From Boesenbergia rotunda (taxonomy: Eukaryota > Streptophyta > Magnoliopsida > Zingiberales > Zingiberaceae): a stretch of DNA of 64,000 nt. Positions 43,827 to 54,143 of the stretch are shown one piece after another. Made by a program: the position numbers and the translations under genes. Numbering within the stretch: the first letter of the stretch is position 1; each line of letters begins with the position of its first letter. A model generated the notes under the pieces. It worked only from the letters and a program-made list of their open reading frames with translations, was not told the DNA's origin and ran no database searches. The stretch spans positions 996,339 through 1,060,338 of the forward strand of contig JAGFNQ010004757.1 of the NCBI GenBank assembly GCA_024364735.1, given 5' to 3'.

Positions 43827-45255
43827 TGTTGGTGCAGAAAGCACCTAAGTCAAACCTGTGTTTTGATAATGGAAAAAGGGTTCAAAAGTTAAGGTATAAT
43901 GTTTATCTAACATGTTACACAAGAGCGCAGGCAAAGCCCTAATGAAGGACTGCTAGGCACCTGGCGAAGGAATGCCAGGATACAAAGCCCTAGCGAAGGA
44001 CTGCTAGGCTCCTGGCGAAGGAATGCCAGGATACAAAGCCCTAGTGAAGGACTACTAGGCACCTGGCGAAGGAATGCCAGGATACAAAGACCTAGCGAAG
44101 GACAGCTAGGCACCAGGCGAAGGGCAGCCTGGTACTGAAGACCTGGCGAAGGACAGTTGGGCACCATGCGAGGGACAGCTTGGTATCCAAGACCTAATGA
44201 AGGACTACTGGGCAAAAGTCCAACCGGAGGAGCCGGTTGGCATCAGGTAAATTCTCCCGAGAGGAGTAGGTGAGGACGCGTTCCCCGTCGAGGGAACAGT
44301 AGGCGTCGGTTCGACCTAGGGCTCCATTTGGGAGACCCAAAGTCAGAACCAAGACAGCTAAGGCTGTATAAACTAACATATTAATTGCTTTATGTTGTTT
44401 TGGACTAACCCTAGATGCAGGACCGAAGGAACGAGTGTCTGCAGCTCAGAGAGCCTCAAAGGAGTGAGGCAGAGGCTGAGTAGGGCACCCGGAGCCTCCT
44501 GGGTGCCCCCAAGGTGAACACAAAACAAAGTAAAAGCAAGGTGAGCTTTGGCAGCTTATGGCCGGGGCGCCCCCGTGCTCCTGGGCGCCCCCTATGCTCC
44601 CGGGCGCCCCCTATACTCCCGGGCGCCCCCAGGTCAAGCCAACGAAGCAAGACAGCGAGAAGCCAACGGATGAGAGTTGACCCGGTCAATCCGGGTGCCC
44701 CCAGCGTCTCGAGCACCGCCAGTCAAGATCTGATCCCGAGTTTGAAGGGATCAGAGCTGACCGAGAAGAACTCGGATCGGCTGACATGTGGGGGGGGGCG
44801 CCCTTGACGTTCCGGGCACCCCCAGGTGCTATAAAAAGGGCCCTCGACCCCAAGGCTTCGACACTCAATTCATTCAACGCAATCACGCTCTTCTGCTCAC
44901 GCGCTCTGCTCCAGAAACCTCCCGACTCGAAATACAAGCGCCGACGACGTCCCTCTGCTCCGAGAAACATTCCACACCGGACGTCGGTAACGAAGAGCGA
45001 TTTTCTATTTTTGTGTTTACTATACTGAAATTGTAACATCTATTTGTAAACCGTTTTGCGCAAATATAGAATTGCCCGCAGTAAACGGTCAACGACCGTG
45101 GGCCTTGGAGTAGGAGCCGACCGCGACTCCGAACCAAGTAAAAAACTTGGTGTTTGCGATTGTTTGTTTTAATTTCCGCTGCGTAATTTCTCTATCTCTT
45201 AAATCCGAACGTTTCTGATATTCACCCCTCCTCTATCGGTTCTCTCGATCCAACA
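43827..45255 (+). repeat. 5' LTR of element D
   Basis: Hairpin array at 43935-44215 (stems CCTAGC/GCTAGG, CCTGGC/GCCAGG, CCTAGT/ACTAGG, ACCAGGC/GCCTGGT; loop about GAAGGA-x-T), GGGCGCCC-type palindromes (44572-44820), TATA box at 44830, and the end ttcacccctcctctatcgg...ccaaca. Frames within it are not genes. Confidence 0.93.
44830..44836 (+). promoter_or_regulatory. TATA box of element D 5' LTR
   Basis: tataaaa after the palindrome block and followed by agggccctcgacccc; conserved in the 3' LTR (about 53724). Confidence 0.75.
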
Positions 45256-45257
45256 AG

Positions 45258-45269
45258 TGGTATCAGAGC
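45258..45269 (+). other. Primer-binding site of element D
   Basis: tggtatcagagc, 2 nt after the LTR. Confidence 0.92.
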
Positions 45270-45479
45270 GGGGAAGCTCAAATTTGGTGCAACCACCAAT
45301 TTGAGAATTTTTTTCGGTTTTTTACAAATTTTTTTAATATTTTTTTTATTATTCGAAATTTCTCTCGTTAATCGAGGTTGGTGCAACACCCCTCGATAAT
45401 TATTCTTTCTTTATCCCGCACTACTAATCCAAGATCAAGTCTTGGGATATTTCTCTCTCTCTTTCTTAGTTTCAGATAA

Positions 45480-47129
45480 ATGGCCATCCAAGAAGGCTTC
45501 AGCACTGCAAGACCACCTCTCTTCAGTGGGGAGGACTTCTCCTACTGGAAGAGCAGAATGGAGGTCCACCTGAAAACTCAGGTGGACATATGGATAATCA
45601 TCCAGTCCGGACTGGAGATTCCGAGAAATGCTGAAGGAGTACCTCAAAGCTACACAGAATGGGACACAGCTCTGAAACGAAAAATTGAAACAGATGCAAA
45701 GGCGACCCAGACCCTCCAATGCGGCTTAACCAAAGAAGAGCTGAACCGGGTGGGTCCTTTCAACAGTGCCAAGGAGCTGTGGGGGAAACTGATCGAGCTG
45801 CACGAAGGAACATCAGACACTCGGATCAACAAGCGAGATCTGCTCCTGAACAAGCTGTACACGATCAAAATGACCGACAACGAAACAGCAGCTCAACTTC
45901 ATGCCCGAATTCAAGAATTAATGAATGGACTACACACCATCGGTCACAAGGAAGAAAACCGTGACCTAATAAGGTATGCTTTAAATGCTTTCCCGAGAAA
46001 TACCTTGTGGGCATCTATGGTAGATGCATACAAGGTTTCAAGGGACCTTTCAAAAATTAAATTAGATGAATTATTCTCTGAATTAGAATTACATGAGCAG
46101 ACTAACTGCACCCTGGCCGAGAAAGGCATTGCCTTTATTGCAGGTAAATTTGAAAAGAAATCCATGAAGAAACCTCAACCAACACCTGAATCTGAATCAG
46201 ACTCAGATTCTGAAGACGAAGGAGATCGACCAAAGTTGGTCCGACTGGCAAGGAACTACTACAAGGAGTTAAAGAACCAAACCAACAGAAGGAAAGCCAA
46301 TCAAAGAAATGATGAACCAGCTGAACCCGCAAATGAAAAGAGCAAGCCCAACGTGACCTGCTACGAGTGCAAGAAGAAGGGCCACTACAAGACCGAATGC
46401 CCTAAATTGAAGGAAGCAAAGATGACAAGGAAGAAGAAAGCACATCAAGCAACGTGGGACGAGTCCTCATCCGAAGAAGAAGAAGAGGTCTCACAATAGA
46501 ACCTCCTCGCACTAACTGCCTCAGAAGAAGTCGAGACCGAGTCAGAGTCAGAACAAGACGACGGCAAACTGACATATTCAGAGGAAGGCGAAATCAAGGT
46601 AAGTGGTTTTACTAGAAGTCAATTAAATGAATTAATCTCTTACCTTTCTCGAGATTTGGCAAAAGCTAAACTCCGAATCGAATCCCTCCGACAGGAAGTA
46701 AAACTCCTGAAAGAGGAAGCTGACCCTAAACCCTTAACTAAGAAGGTTCAAGAAGGAACCTCTACTCAAGTTGAAAAATTTGAGAAAGAGAACTCCTTCC
46801 TGAAAACTCAGGTTAAGGATCTTAGATCAGCATTAGAACAATTTAGCTCTGGTTCTAAGAATCTTGACATGATTCTTGGAAAATAGAAATCGGTTCTAAA
46901 TCAATCCGGACTAGGTTATAGAACCAAGTCTCGACAAAGATCTTACTTTGCTGTACTGAATCAGTCCAGACCTAAAGTTCAGGCATGGGTACCCAAACTA
47001 TTTCTGAACAAACAAACTGGATCAAATCAATATTGGATCCCCAAGGACAAGATTCACATCTTGCCAAACCATTATCGTGGCTATAGTCCAGGGGGAGCCA
47101 AGTTAAAAACCATAGTTATTATTAGATAA
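45480..47129 (+). pseudogene. gag of element D (two in-frame TAG codons)
   Basis: ATG 45480 (MAIQEGFSTARPPLFSGEDFSYW). Capsid region ELWGKLIELHEGT, RINKRDLLLNKL; an intact zinc knuckle CYECKKKGHYKTEC at about 46360; acidic Ser/Glu stretch; coiled coil; QFSSGSKNLDMILG and GLGYRTKS, then AWVPK near the end at TAA 47127. TAG codons at 46497-46499 and 46884-46886 interrupt one otherwise open frame. Apart from them no frameshift is visible. No protease, integrase or RT follows. Confidence 0.88.
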
Positions 47130-47949
47130 AATTCAATTCTTGATTGCAATTTGCTTGTTTGCTTGTTTATTTAATTTCTGCAATTTATCATGCTTAGACT
47201 TAGGAATGGTTAGTTTAAGGACCAAACTAACTTAACTGAAAATTGACAACATAGTATTGGGAGGAGGTGAGATGATAGTACATTAGGAAAACCAATTCTA
47301 ATAAGGTCAAGTATACTTGGTCTCTTTAGACTGGTGAAACTAGCCGAAGCTACTGATCCAAGACCCAAACTAGTTAGACCAGAATTTTTCAAAGAATAAT
47401 CTTGAAAATGAAATTTCATTGAAAGGCTTTATCAAGGAAAGGGTTGATGATCCAATAAGGCTACGGCCAAAGAAGGCCTAGTGCCTCGCCAAGACCTGGA
47501 AGTCAATCTCTGAAATTCAAATTCAAATTAGTCTTTGTAAAATTTAAATCTAACACAAATTTTCAGTTATGTATAGATTCAAACAATTTTTAAATAAATT
47601 CAATTATTTCCAAAATTAATTAAGTTTTTTAAAAATAAATCATGTTTTTTTCAAAAATTCTTTTATCAAAACCTGTCTCACAAAACCTATAAGGCTAACG
47701 TGATTGAAAACCCTAGATTGAGTGAGACAGCAAAATTAAACTCAATTGTAATTTCTTTAATACCTATATTATGGTTTAATCCTGTAGTACAGAACGCAGT
47801 CAAACCATGGTCAACATGGTCAAACCATGGTTAACATAGTCAAACCATAGTCAAAATAGCCAAACCATAGTCAAAGCAGTCAAACCATGGTCAAACCAAC
47901 TAAACCATGGTCAAACAAATGACAAGACATCAAATTTGTCACTTTCTAT
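47130..47949 (+). other. Pol-less spacer of element D with conserved blocks
   Basis: Non-coding. 47253-47510 matches 13021-13235 of element C. CTGTCTCAC (47673-47681) pairs with GTGAGACAG (47722-47730). At 47793-47925 a short unit like gtcaaaccatggtca is repeated about seven times. Confidence 0.7.
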
Positions 47950-48324
47950 ACACTCCGGGCGCCCGTGACTCCTCGGGCGCCCCCCATGACTTTATCTTCT
48001 CTCAAGGCAAAAAGCTGCCTTTAATCCATTGGTCAGGGCGCCCGAAACCACGCGGGTGCCCCCATTGCAGTCAATGCAGCAAAAGCTGCAAAATCAGCCT
48101 GACCAGGGCACCCGGGCCACTCCGGGCGCCCCTAACCAGCTGCAGTCTCTGCCATGGCAGAGACCACTGTCCCGGGCGCCCGAAAGCTCCCGGGCGCCCC
48201 CAATAACCTGCCTATAAAAAGGCATCCGAACCCCCTCTTCTTCCCACACCAAAAACCATCCTCCTTCCTCCCTTCCTTCCTTCCAAGAAGATCAAGTGAC
48301 ACTTGTGCTTCCTCAATCTCAACC
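47950..48324 (+). promoter_or_regulatory. Internal promoter-like module upstream of ORF3 in element D
   Basis: GGGCGCCC-type palindromes as in the D LTR (about 47956-48202), a 20-bp perfect palindrome at 48145-48164 (GTCTCTGCC and its complement around AT), a TATA box tataaaa at 48213-48219, and the ORF3 start codon 106 nt further on. The same order occurs in element E (63617-63970, minus strand). The promoter role is inferred from layout. Confidence 0.65.
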
Positions 48325-49587
48325 ATGCCTCCCCGGTATGATTTGTTTTATGCATTTAGAATTACTTTCCTAATTCCTTTTGCATTTAGCATTATTTTCT
48401 TAATTCATTTCTTATAAATACATATCTCTCAACTTAGAAAATGCCGAGCAAACCAAACGAACCCCGGTACCGAACCGAGTCTCGACCCTAGGTTCCCGAC
48501 TCTAGAACTGTGTAATAAGTTCACTCGAACAACTTACAAGCCTATTAAAATAAGCTATCTTAATAGACACTTCTTTACCCAATCATGTCCCTTAGCCATG
48601 AATGCTATAAACTTCTATCAATTAGATAAACTAATATTCTGCACTCATACCATTAACATATCCTTATGTGCAGAATTTTATAATAACATAGTTCGACAAA
48701 ACGATCTCGTGTTTGTCACTACTGTTCAAGGGATACCCTTGTCGATCACTCCTACCTTGCTAAACCGATTCCTTGGACTACGACCCTCCCAGTCCACCTT
48801 TTGTTGCTATCCACCTAGGAATCCTCCATTTGATCCTCCCTACTCTCACATTACTTTAGACACACTTCACTCCTATTTTTATAGGGAAGCTAGACTCCCT
48901 GCAGATAGACGATTCCAGTCCGTTGACCTTCAGGCACAGGACTACGCCCTGTACAGAGTCCTAGTCCGCTGTATCTTACCACTCTCCACTAGAGATGTCA
49001 CGACCATGCGACCTTTTCATGCCTTTCTTCTGTATGCCTTGATACATCACCTTGACATTGACATTGGGCTACACATGTTTCATACTATTCTGCATGCGTC
49101 CAGTGTTACGACCCAGGGACAAGTGCGCACTCCATTCTGCCACATCATTACCTCCCTCCTTCATCACCACGGTCGTGATATTACCGTGGGTGAAATAACC
49201 GCGATGACAGATTTTGATGAGATAGGATTTAGGAATTTCTCTTTAGCTGGTCTAGAGGTATCGGCCACCGGGGTTTTGAGTTGGAGACGACAGCAAGCCG
49301 GGGCTCCGATCGACTCAGACGAGGAGGTAGACGTTGACGTTGCTGATCTCGCAGCAGAGATACGGGACCATATAGATCAACCTCCACCACCGACCATCGA
49401 CCAGCGCTTCACACATATGCAGATGGAGATCCACAGTCTCCGAGAGGAGGTCGAGGCTTATCACATCGAGCAGATGGACGCTCATAGAGCCGATCGAGAG
49501 GTGGCCGATGCACGATACATTGAGATGATGTCGCTTCTCAGAGCATGGCAGCCAGGCTCCTCTGATCATCCCGGTCCCTCTTCCTAG
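48325..49587 (+). CDS. ORF3 of element D: intact spliced ORF of unknown role
   Basis: Micro-exon 48325-48335 (ATG plus 8 nt), GT at 48336, AG at 48436-48437, main exon 48438-49587 ending TAG. The join is in frame and free of stops: 386 residues. N-terminus basic (MPPRKCRANQ), then EFYNNIV, GIPLSITPTLLNRFLGLRPSQ, YRVLVRCILPLSTRDVTTMRPFH, FCHIITSLLHHHGRD, an acidic stretch (DSDEEVDVDVADLAAEI) and a C-terminal coiled coil (MQMEIHSLREEVEAY). It resembles the putative plant transposon protein domain (PF20167-like; not searched). No signal peptide or transmembrane segment. It is the only undamaged coding unit of D; homologues in B, E and F share the layout. A nuclear or nucleic-acid-associated role is only a guess from the basic end. 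Confidence 0.8.
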
Positions 49588-50257
49588 ATTTGATTTGCAT
49601 TGTACTAGTGACTATTTGAATGCCCCTATTTAGTAGGGTTCACTCATACTTGACCTGTATGACTGTGCTGGCAGGACTTATGTAGTTGACTACTTGTTTG
49701 TTTGACTATCTGATCGTAGTTAGGATTATGCTTGGTAGAATAAGTTTACCTTGCTTTTTGATTTTTTTACTACTTTACTCATTTTCAAATGCTTTTAAAA
49801 TCAGTTTTTAAAATTTTTTTTTGGTTTCAAAATCAGCTCTTACTTAGTATTGAAAATTTTCAAAATATTTTTCGACTTAGTTTTATTGAAAAATTACCCC
49901 CTTCAAAACTAGGGCCTTTTTCGCAAATGGACTTAGCCTAGGCCCTAACCCTAGAACTGCATGCACCTATAGACTTAGAAGCCAGCATCTCACAAGCACC
50001 TTAGGGTTCTTTTGATGGATAACCTAGAATGGGTTGAGATGCTTAGGTCTTTGCCTTAATTCAAGAAGCTTTAAGTCAGTGCATCTGCAGTAATTGGGGC
50101 ACTAAATACAACTTACACAGTAATCAAATTAAGTGTCAAGTTTAGAAAATCTAACTTGAACAGAACACTTAACTTGACTAACCCTAGCGAAAACTACTGT
50201 TTATAACAGTTAGTAAGTAGCTAATTGGGTTAGACAGGACCCTAAAAGAGGAAAATG
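49588..50257 (+). other. Conserved non-coding block after ORF3 in element D
   Basis: 49900-50240 is closely matched on the minus strand by E (61741-62080) and F (57600-57960). It contains the stem GCATCTCA (49985-49992) / TGAGATGC (50035-50042) with an inner arm around ttagggtt / aaccta. Confidence 0.75.
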
Positions 50258-51925
50258 TGTAGGACCGGTGCCGTCGATAGAGGGGGGGGGGGTGAATATC
50301 GATCGCGAAAAACCTTCGTGAAACTATCGTAATACTATAGTTCGTTCTGAACTCAAAGCGTTAGTGCAGCGGAAGATAAATAAAAAAAATAAAATAAAAG
50401 CAATACACAATGACACGCGGGATTTATTTACTTGGTTCCCAACCCCCCTGGGTTAGTACGTCCAAGGCCTATGTACTAGGCGTGAGTCCACTATTGGTCT
50501 CCTTTCCAGAATTTTCGGAGGCGGAGAAAACCCATCTTACAGTTGATTTACAAACAGAAAGATAGATAAAATTAATTGCAGAATGTAAATCAAACCAAGA
50601 CTATTTATGTCGAAGCGTTAGCCGATCTGGACCTCCGAAGTGCCGCGCACCTCCTCCTGGAGCCTCCCGGTCGTATAGCCTCATCTTTAGTGCATTGTCG
50701 TTGGTCAAAATGATCAGAACGGTACTTAGCAGTTGTTTCTGAAGCAGAGGGGTCGAAGCCCCTTATATAGGCCTCCTGGGGGCGCCCCGGGCGCTGGGGG
50801 CACCCTGGAAGACTCGGTCAACCCTTATCCTTGCGCCTACCTCGCCGCAGGTGATAAGATCATTGACCAGGGCGCCCCAGATGCTCCGGGTGCCCCTGTG
50901 AGGGCTTATCCTGTGTTCTAACTTCGAAACAGCAAAACAACTACTAATTCGGGCGCCCCGGACGCTCCGGGCGCCCCGGTTGACACCTGTTTTGCCTGCT
51001 TCATGTTTAGTGCCTTGTTAGTACTGTCTAGGGGCGCCCCCCTTGCTGGGGGCGCCCTGGTTGCATCGGGGCGCCCTGGTTAGGGCCTCCAACAAGCTAT
51101 TATATCTTCCGATCTTGGTACCTGCAAGATATACAACCACAAAGCATAGATACATATAATAGTGGTCTTAAGGACTTGGTTCGGACTTCGGATTTGCACG
51201 AAACCCTAGGTCGAACCGGCACGAGTTCCTATCCCCGAGAACTCGCCCTTCACCTACTCCTTTCAGGAGACGGTTGCCACCCAGTCCTTCGGATGGACTT
51301 TTGCTTAGCCTCCGATTACTTCGGATCTCGAGACGCCCGAACCCCGACCCGTCTCTACTCCTGTCCTTAGTCATCGCTCAGCTAAGTTGCTCAGTCCCTT
51401 GGACCAAGACTTCATTACCTAGCAATCCTTCACTAGGTGCCTAGCAGTCCTTCGCCAGGTCTTCATTCCCTAGCAACCCTTCGCTAGGTGCCTAGCAGCC
51501 CTTCGCTAGGTCTTCTATGCCTAGTAGTCCTTCACTAGGTGCCTAGCAGCCCTTCGCTAGGTCTTCTATCCCTAGTAGTCCTTCACTAGGTGCCTAGCAG
51601 CCCTTCGCTAGGTCTTAGGGTTACGATACCTAGCAGCCCTTCGCTAGGTGCCTAACAGCCCTTCGTTAGGTCTTAGAGTTTCGATACCTAGCAGCCCTTC
51701 GCTAGGTGCCCAGCAGCCCTTCGCTGGGACTTTTATGCCTAGCAGCCCTTATCTAGGCGCCTAGCAGCCCTTCGCTAGGTCTTAAGGTTTTCGATGCCTA
51801 GATTAACAGCTAAGGTTGCTTCTCTTTTGCTCCCCTTTGTCTGTTCAATATATCACTGACTTAAGTGAATTGTCAAACATTAAAACACTTAAAGAGGAAC
51901 ATCATTGATACAACTTGCACCAACA
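50258..51925 (-). mobile_element. Solo LTR of the C family inside element D
   Basis: 1668 bp, reverse complement of the C LTR (tgtaggaccgg ... ccaaca on the plus strand). Perfect TSD aaatg (50253-50257, 51926-51930). No interior, so probably formed by LTR-LTR recombination. The hairpin array is at about 51405-51800 and GGGCGCCC palindromes at about 50780-51070. Short frames inside are not genes. Confidence 0.92.
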
Positions 51926-52745
51926 AAATGAAACTAATTTGGTTTAATTCTCATCATGAATTGGTTCAGTACAGCAAAATCATGCAAGTTATTTTCCTTT
52001 ATGCAATTTAATTATTCTGTTTCTACTATATTTATTTGTGTTTGATATATGGCAAAGGGGGAGAGATAGGAAAGGAGTGAGTTTAAATTTTTTTTAAGAA
52101 TTTCTTCGACTCTCAAAATTTCAAACTCTATCCTTTATTCAAAAAGTTTTTTTTCTAAATTTTTCAAATTATTTCCTAAGTACTTAAAACTAAAATTTTC
52201 AAATTATTTCCCAAGTACTTAAAACTAAATTTTCAAAATTTTCTGTAAGTACTTTAAACTAAAATTTTCAAATTTTCTGTAAGTACTTTGAACTGAAATT
52301 TTCTAATTTTTTCTAAGTACTTCAGTCTTTCAAACATCCCTAAGTACTTAAGTTTACCTAAGCACTTAAGTTTTTCAAATTTCACTAAGTACTTTAAAAC
52401 TTAAAGTTTTCAAAACTTTTTTGAGTACTTTAAACTTAGGGCATCAAAAATTTCCTTAGTACTCAAACTCAAGCTTTCAGAATCCTTCTTAAGTTTTCTA
52501 AGTATTTAAACTTAAAAATTCTACATGTTCTCCAAAATAGACAACCAAAATTAATTTCTGTTGAAAATTATTCTAAGTAAAAATTAAAATCCATCTTTAG
52601 ACTTAGAACTTATTTTCAAAAAAATCCCACGAACTTTTGAAAAATCTAGGGGGAGATACCTTCCAGGGGGAGGGAACAAAAATTCATGTTTTTGATTAAC
52701 TTAACTTTTTGAACCAGGGTTGCCATAAATCAAAAAGGGGGAGAT
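51926..52745 (+). other. 3' untranslated region and PPTs of element D
   Basis: A/T-rich ttttcaaa / aagtactt repeats; purine tracts near 52052, 52647 and 52665; final PPT aaaaagggggaga at 52732-52744. No gene. Confidence 0.8.
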
Positions 52746-54143
52746 TGTTGGTGCAGAAAGCACCTAAGTCAAACTTGTGTTTTGATAATGGCAAAAGGGT
52801 TCAAAAGTTAAGGTATAATGTTTATCTTACATGTTACTCAAGTGTTCAGGCAAAGCCCTAGCGAAGGACTGCTAGGCACCTGGCGAAGGAATGCCAGGAT
52901 ACAAAGCCCTAGCGAAGGACTACTAGGCTCCTGGCGAAGGAATGCCAGGATACAAAGCCCTAGCGAAGGACTGCTAGGCACCTGGCGAAGGAATGTCAGG
53001 ATACAAAGACCTAGCGAAGGACATCCAGGCACCAGGCGAAGGGCAACCTAGTACTGAAGACCTGGTGAAGGACAGCTGGGCACCAGGCGATGGACAGCTT
53101 GGTATCCAAGACCTAGCAAAGGACTGCTGGGCAAAAGTCCAACCGGAGAAGCCGGTTGGCATCAGGTAAATTCTCCCGAGAGGAGTAGGTGAGGATGCAT
53201 TCCCCGTTGAGGGAACAGTAGGCGTCGGTTCGGCCTAGGGCTCCATTTGGGAGACCCAAAGTCAGAACCAAGACAGCTAAGGCTGTATAAACTAACATAT
53301 TAATTGCTTTATGTTGTTTTCGACTAACCCTGGATGCAGGACCGAAGGAATGTGTGTCTGCAGCTCAGAGAGCCTCAAAGGAGTGAGGCAGAGGCTGAGT
53401 AGGGTGCCCGGAGCCTCCCGGGCGCTCCCAAGGTGAACACAAAACAAAGTAAAAGCAAGGTGAGCTTCGGCAGCTTATGGGCGGGGCGCCCCCGTGCTCC
53501 CGGGCGCCCCCATGCTCCCGGGCGCCCCAGGTCAAGCCAACGAAGCAAGCCAGCGAGAAGCCAATGGATGAGAGTTGACCCGGTCAATCCGGGCGCCCCC
53601 AGCGTCCCGGGCGCCCCCAGTCAAGATCTGATCCCGAGTTTGAAGGGATCAGAGCTGACCGAGAAGAACTCGGATCGGCTGACACGTGGGGGGGCGCCCC
53701 CGACGTTCCGGGCACCCCCAGGTGCTATAAAAAGGGCCCTCGACCCCAAGTCTTCGACACTCAATTCATTCAACGTAATCACGCTCTTCTGCTCCCGCGC
53801 TCTGCTCCAGAAACCTCCCGACTCGAAATACAAGTGCCGATGACGTCCCTCTACTCTGAGAAACATTCCACACCGGACGTCGGTAACGAAGAGCGATTTT
53901 CTATTTTTGTGTTTACTATACTGCAATTGTAATATCTATTTGTAAACCATTTTGTGCAAATATAGAATTGCCTGCAGTAAACGGTCAACGACCGTGGGCC
54001 TTGGAGTAGGAGCCGACCGCGACTCCGAACCAAGTAAAAAACTTGGTGTTTACGTTTGTTTGTTTTAATTTCCGCTGCGTAATTTCTCTATCTCTTAAAT
54101 CCGCTGAGTAGGAGCCCCCTCTATCGGTTCTCTCGATCCAACA
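52746..54143 (+). repeat. 3' LTR of element D
   Basis: 1398-bp copy of 43827-45255 with the same hairpin array (52850-53130), palindromes and TATA; followed by the TSD aatac. Confidence 0.93.

Larger units (their letters stand above)
43827..54143 (+). mobile_element. Element D: Sirevirus-type element with gag and ORF3 but no pol
   Basis: LTRs 43827-45255 and 52746-54143 start TGTTGGTGCAGAAAG and end CCAACA; perfect TSD aatac (43822-43826, 54144-54148). Interior: PBS, gag with two stops, a pol-less spacer, an internal palindrome/TATA module, an intact spliced ORF3, conserved stem-loop block, a solo LTR insertion (50258-51925), PPT. E and F belong to the same family. Confidence 0.94.

Noticed and set aside
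44456..45137. Several ORFs of 80-117 codons on both strands
   Set aside because: All lie in the D LTR palindrome and R/U5 region and recur in altered form in the 3' LTR.
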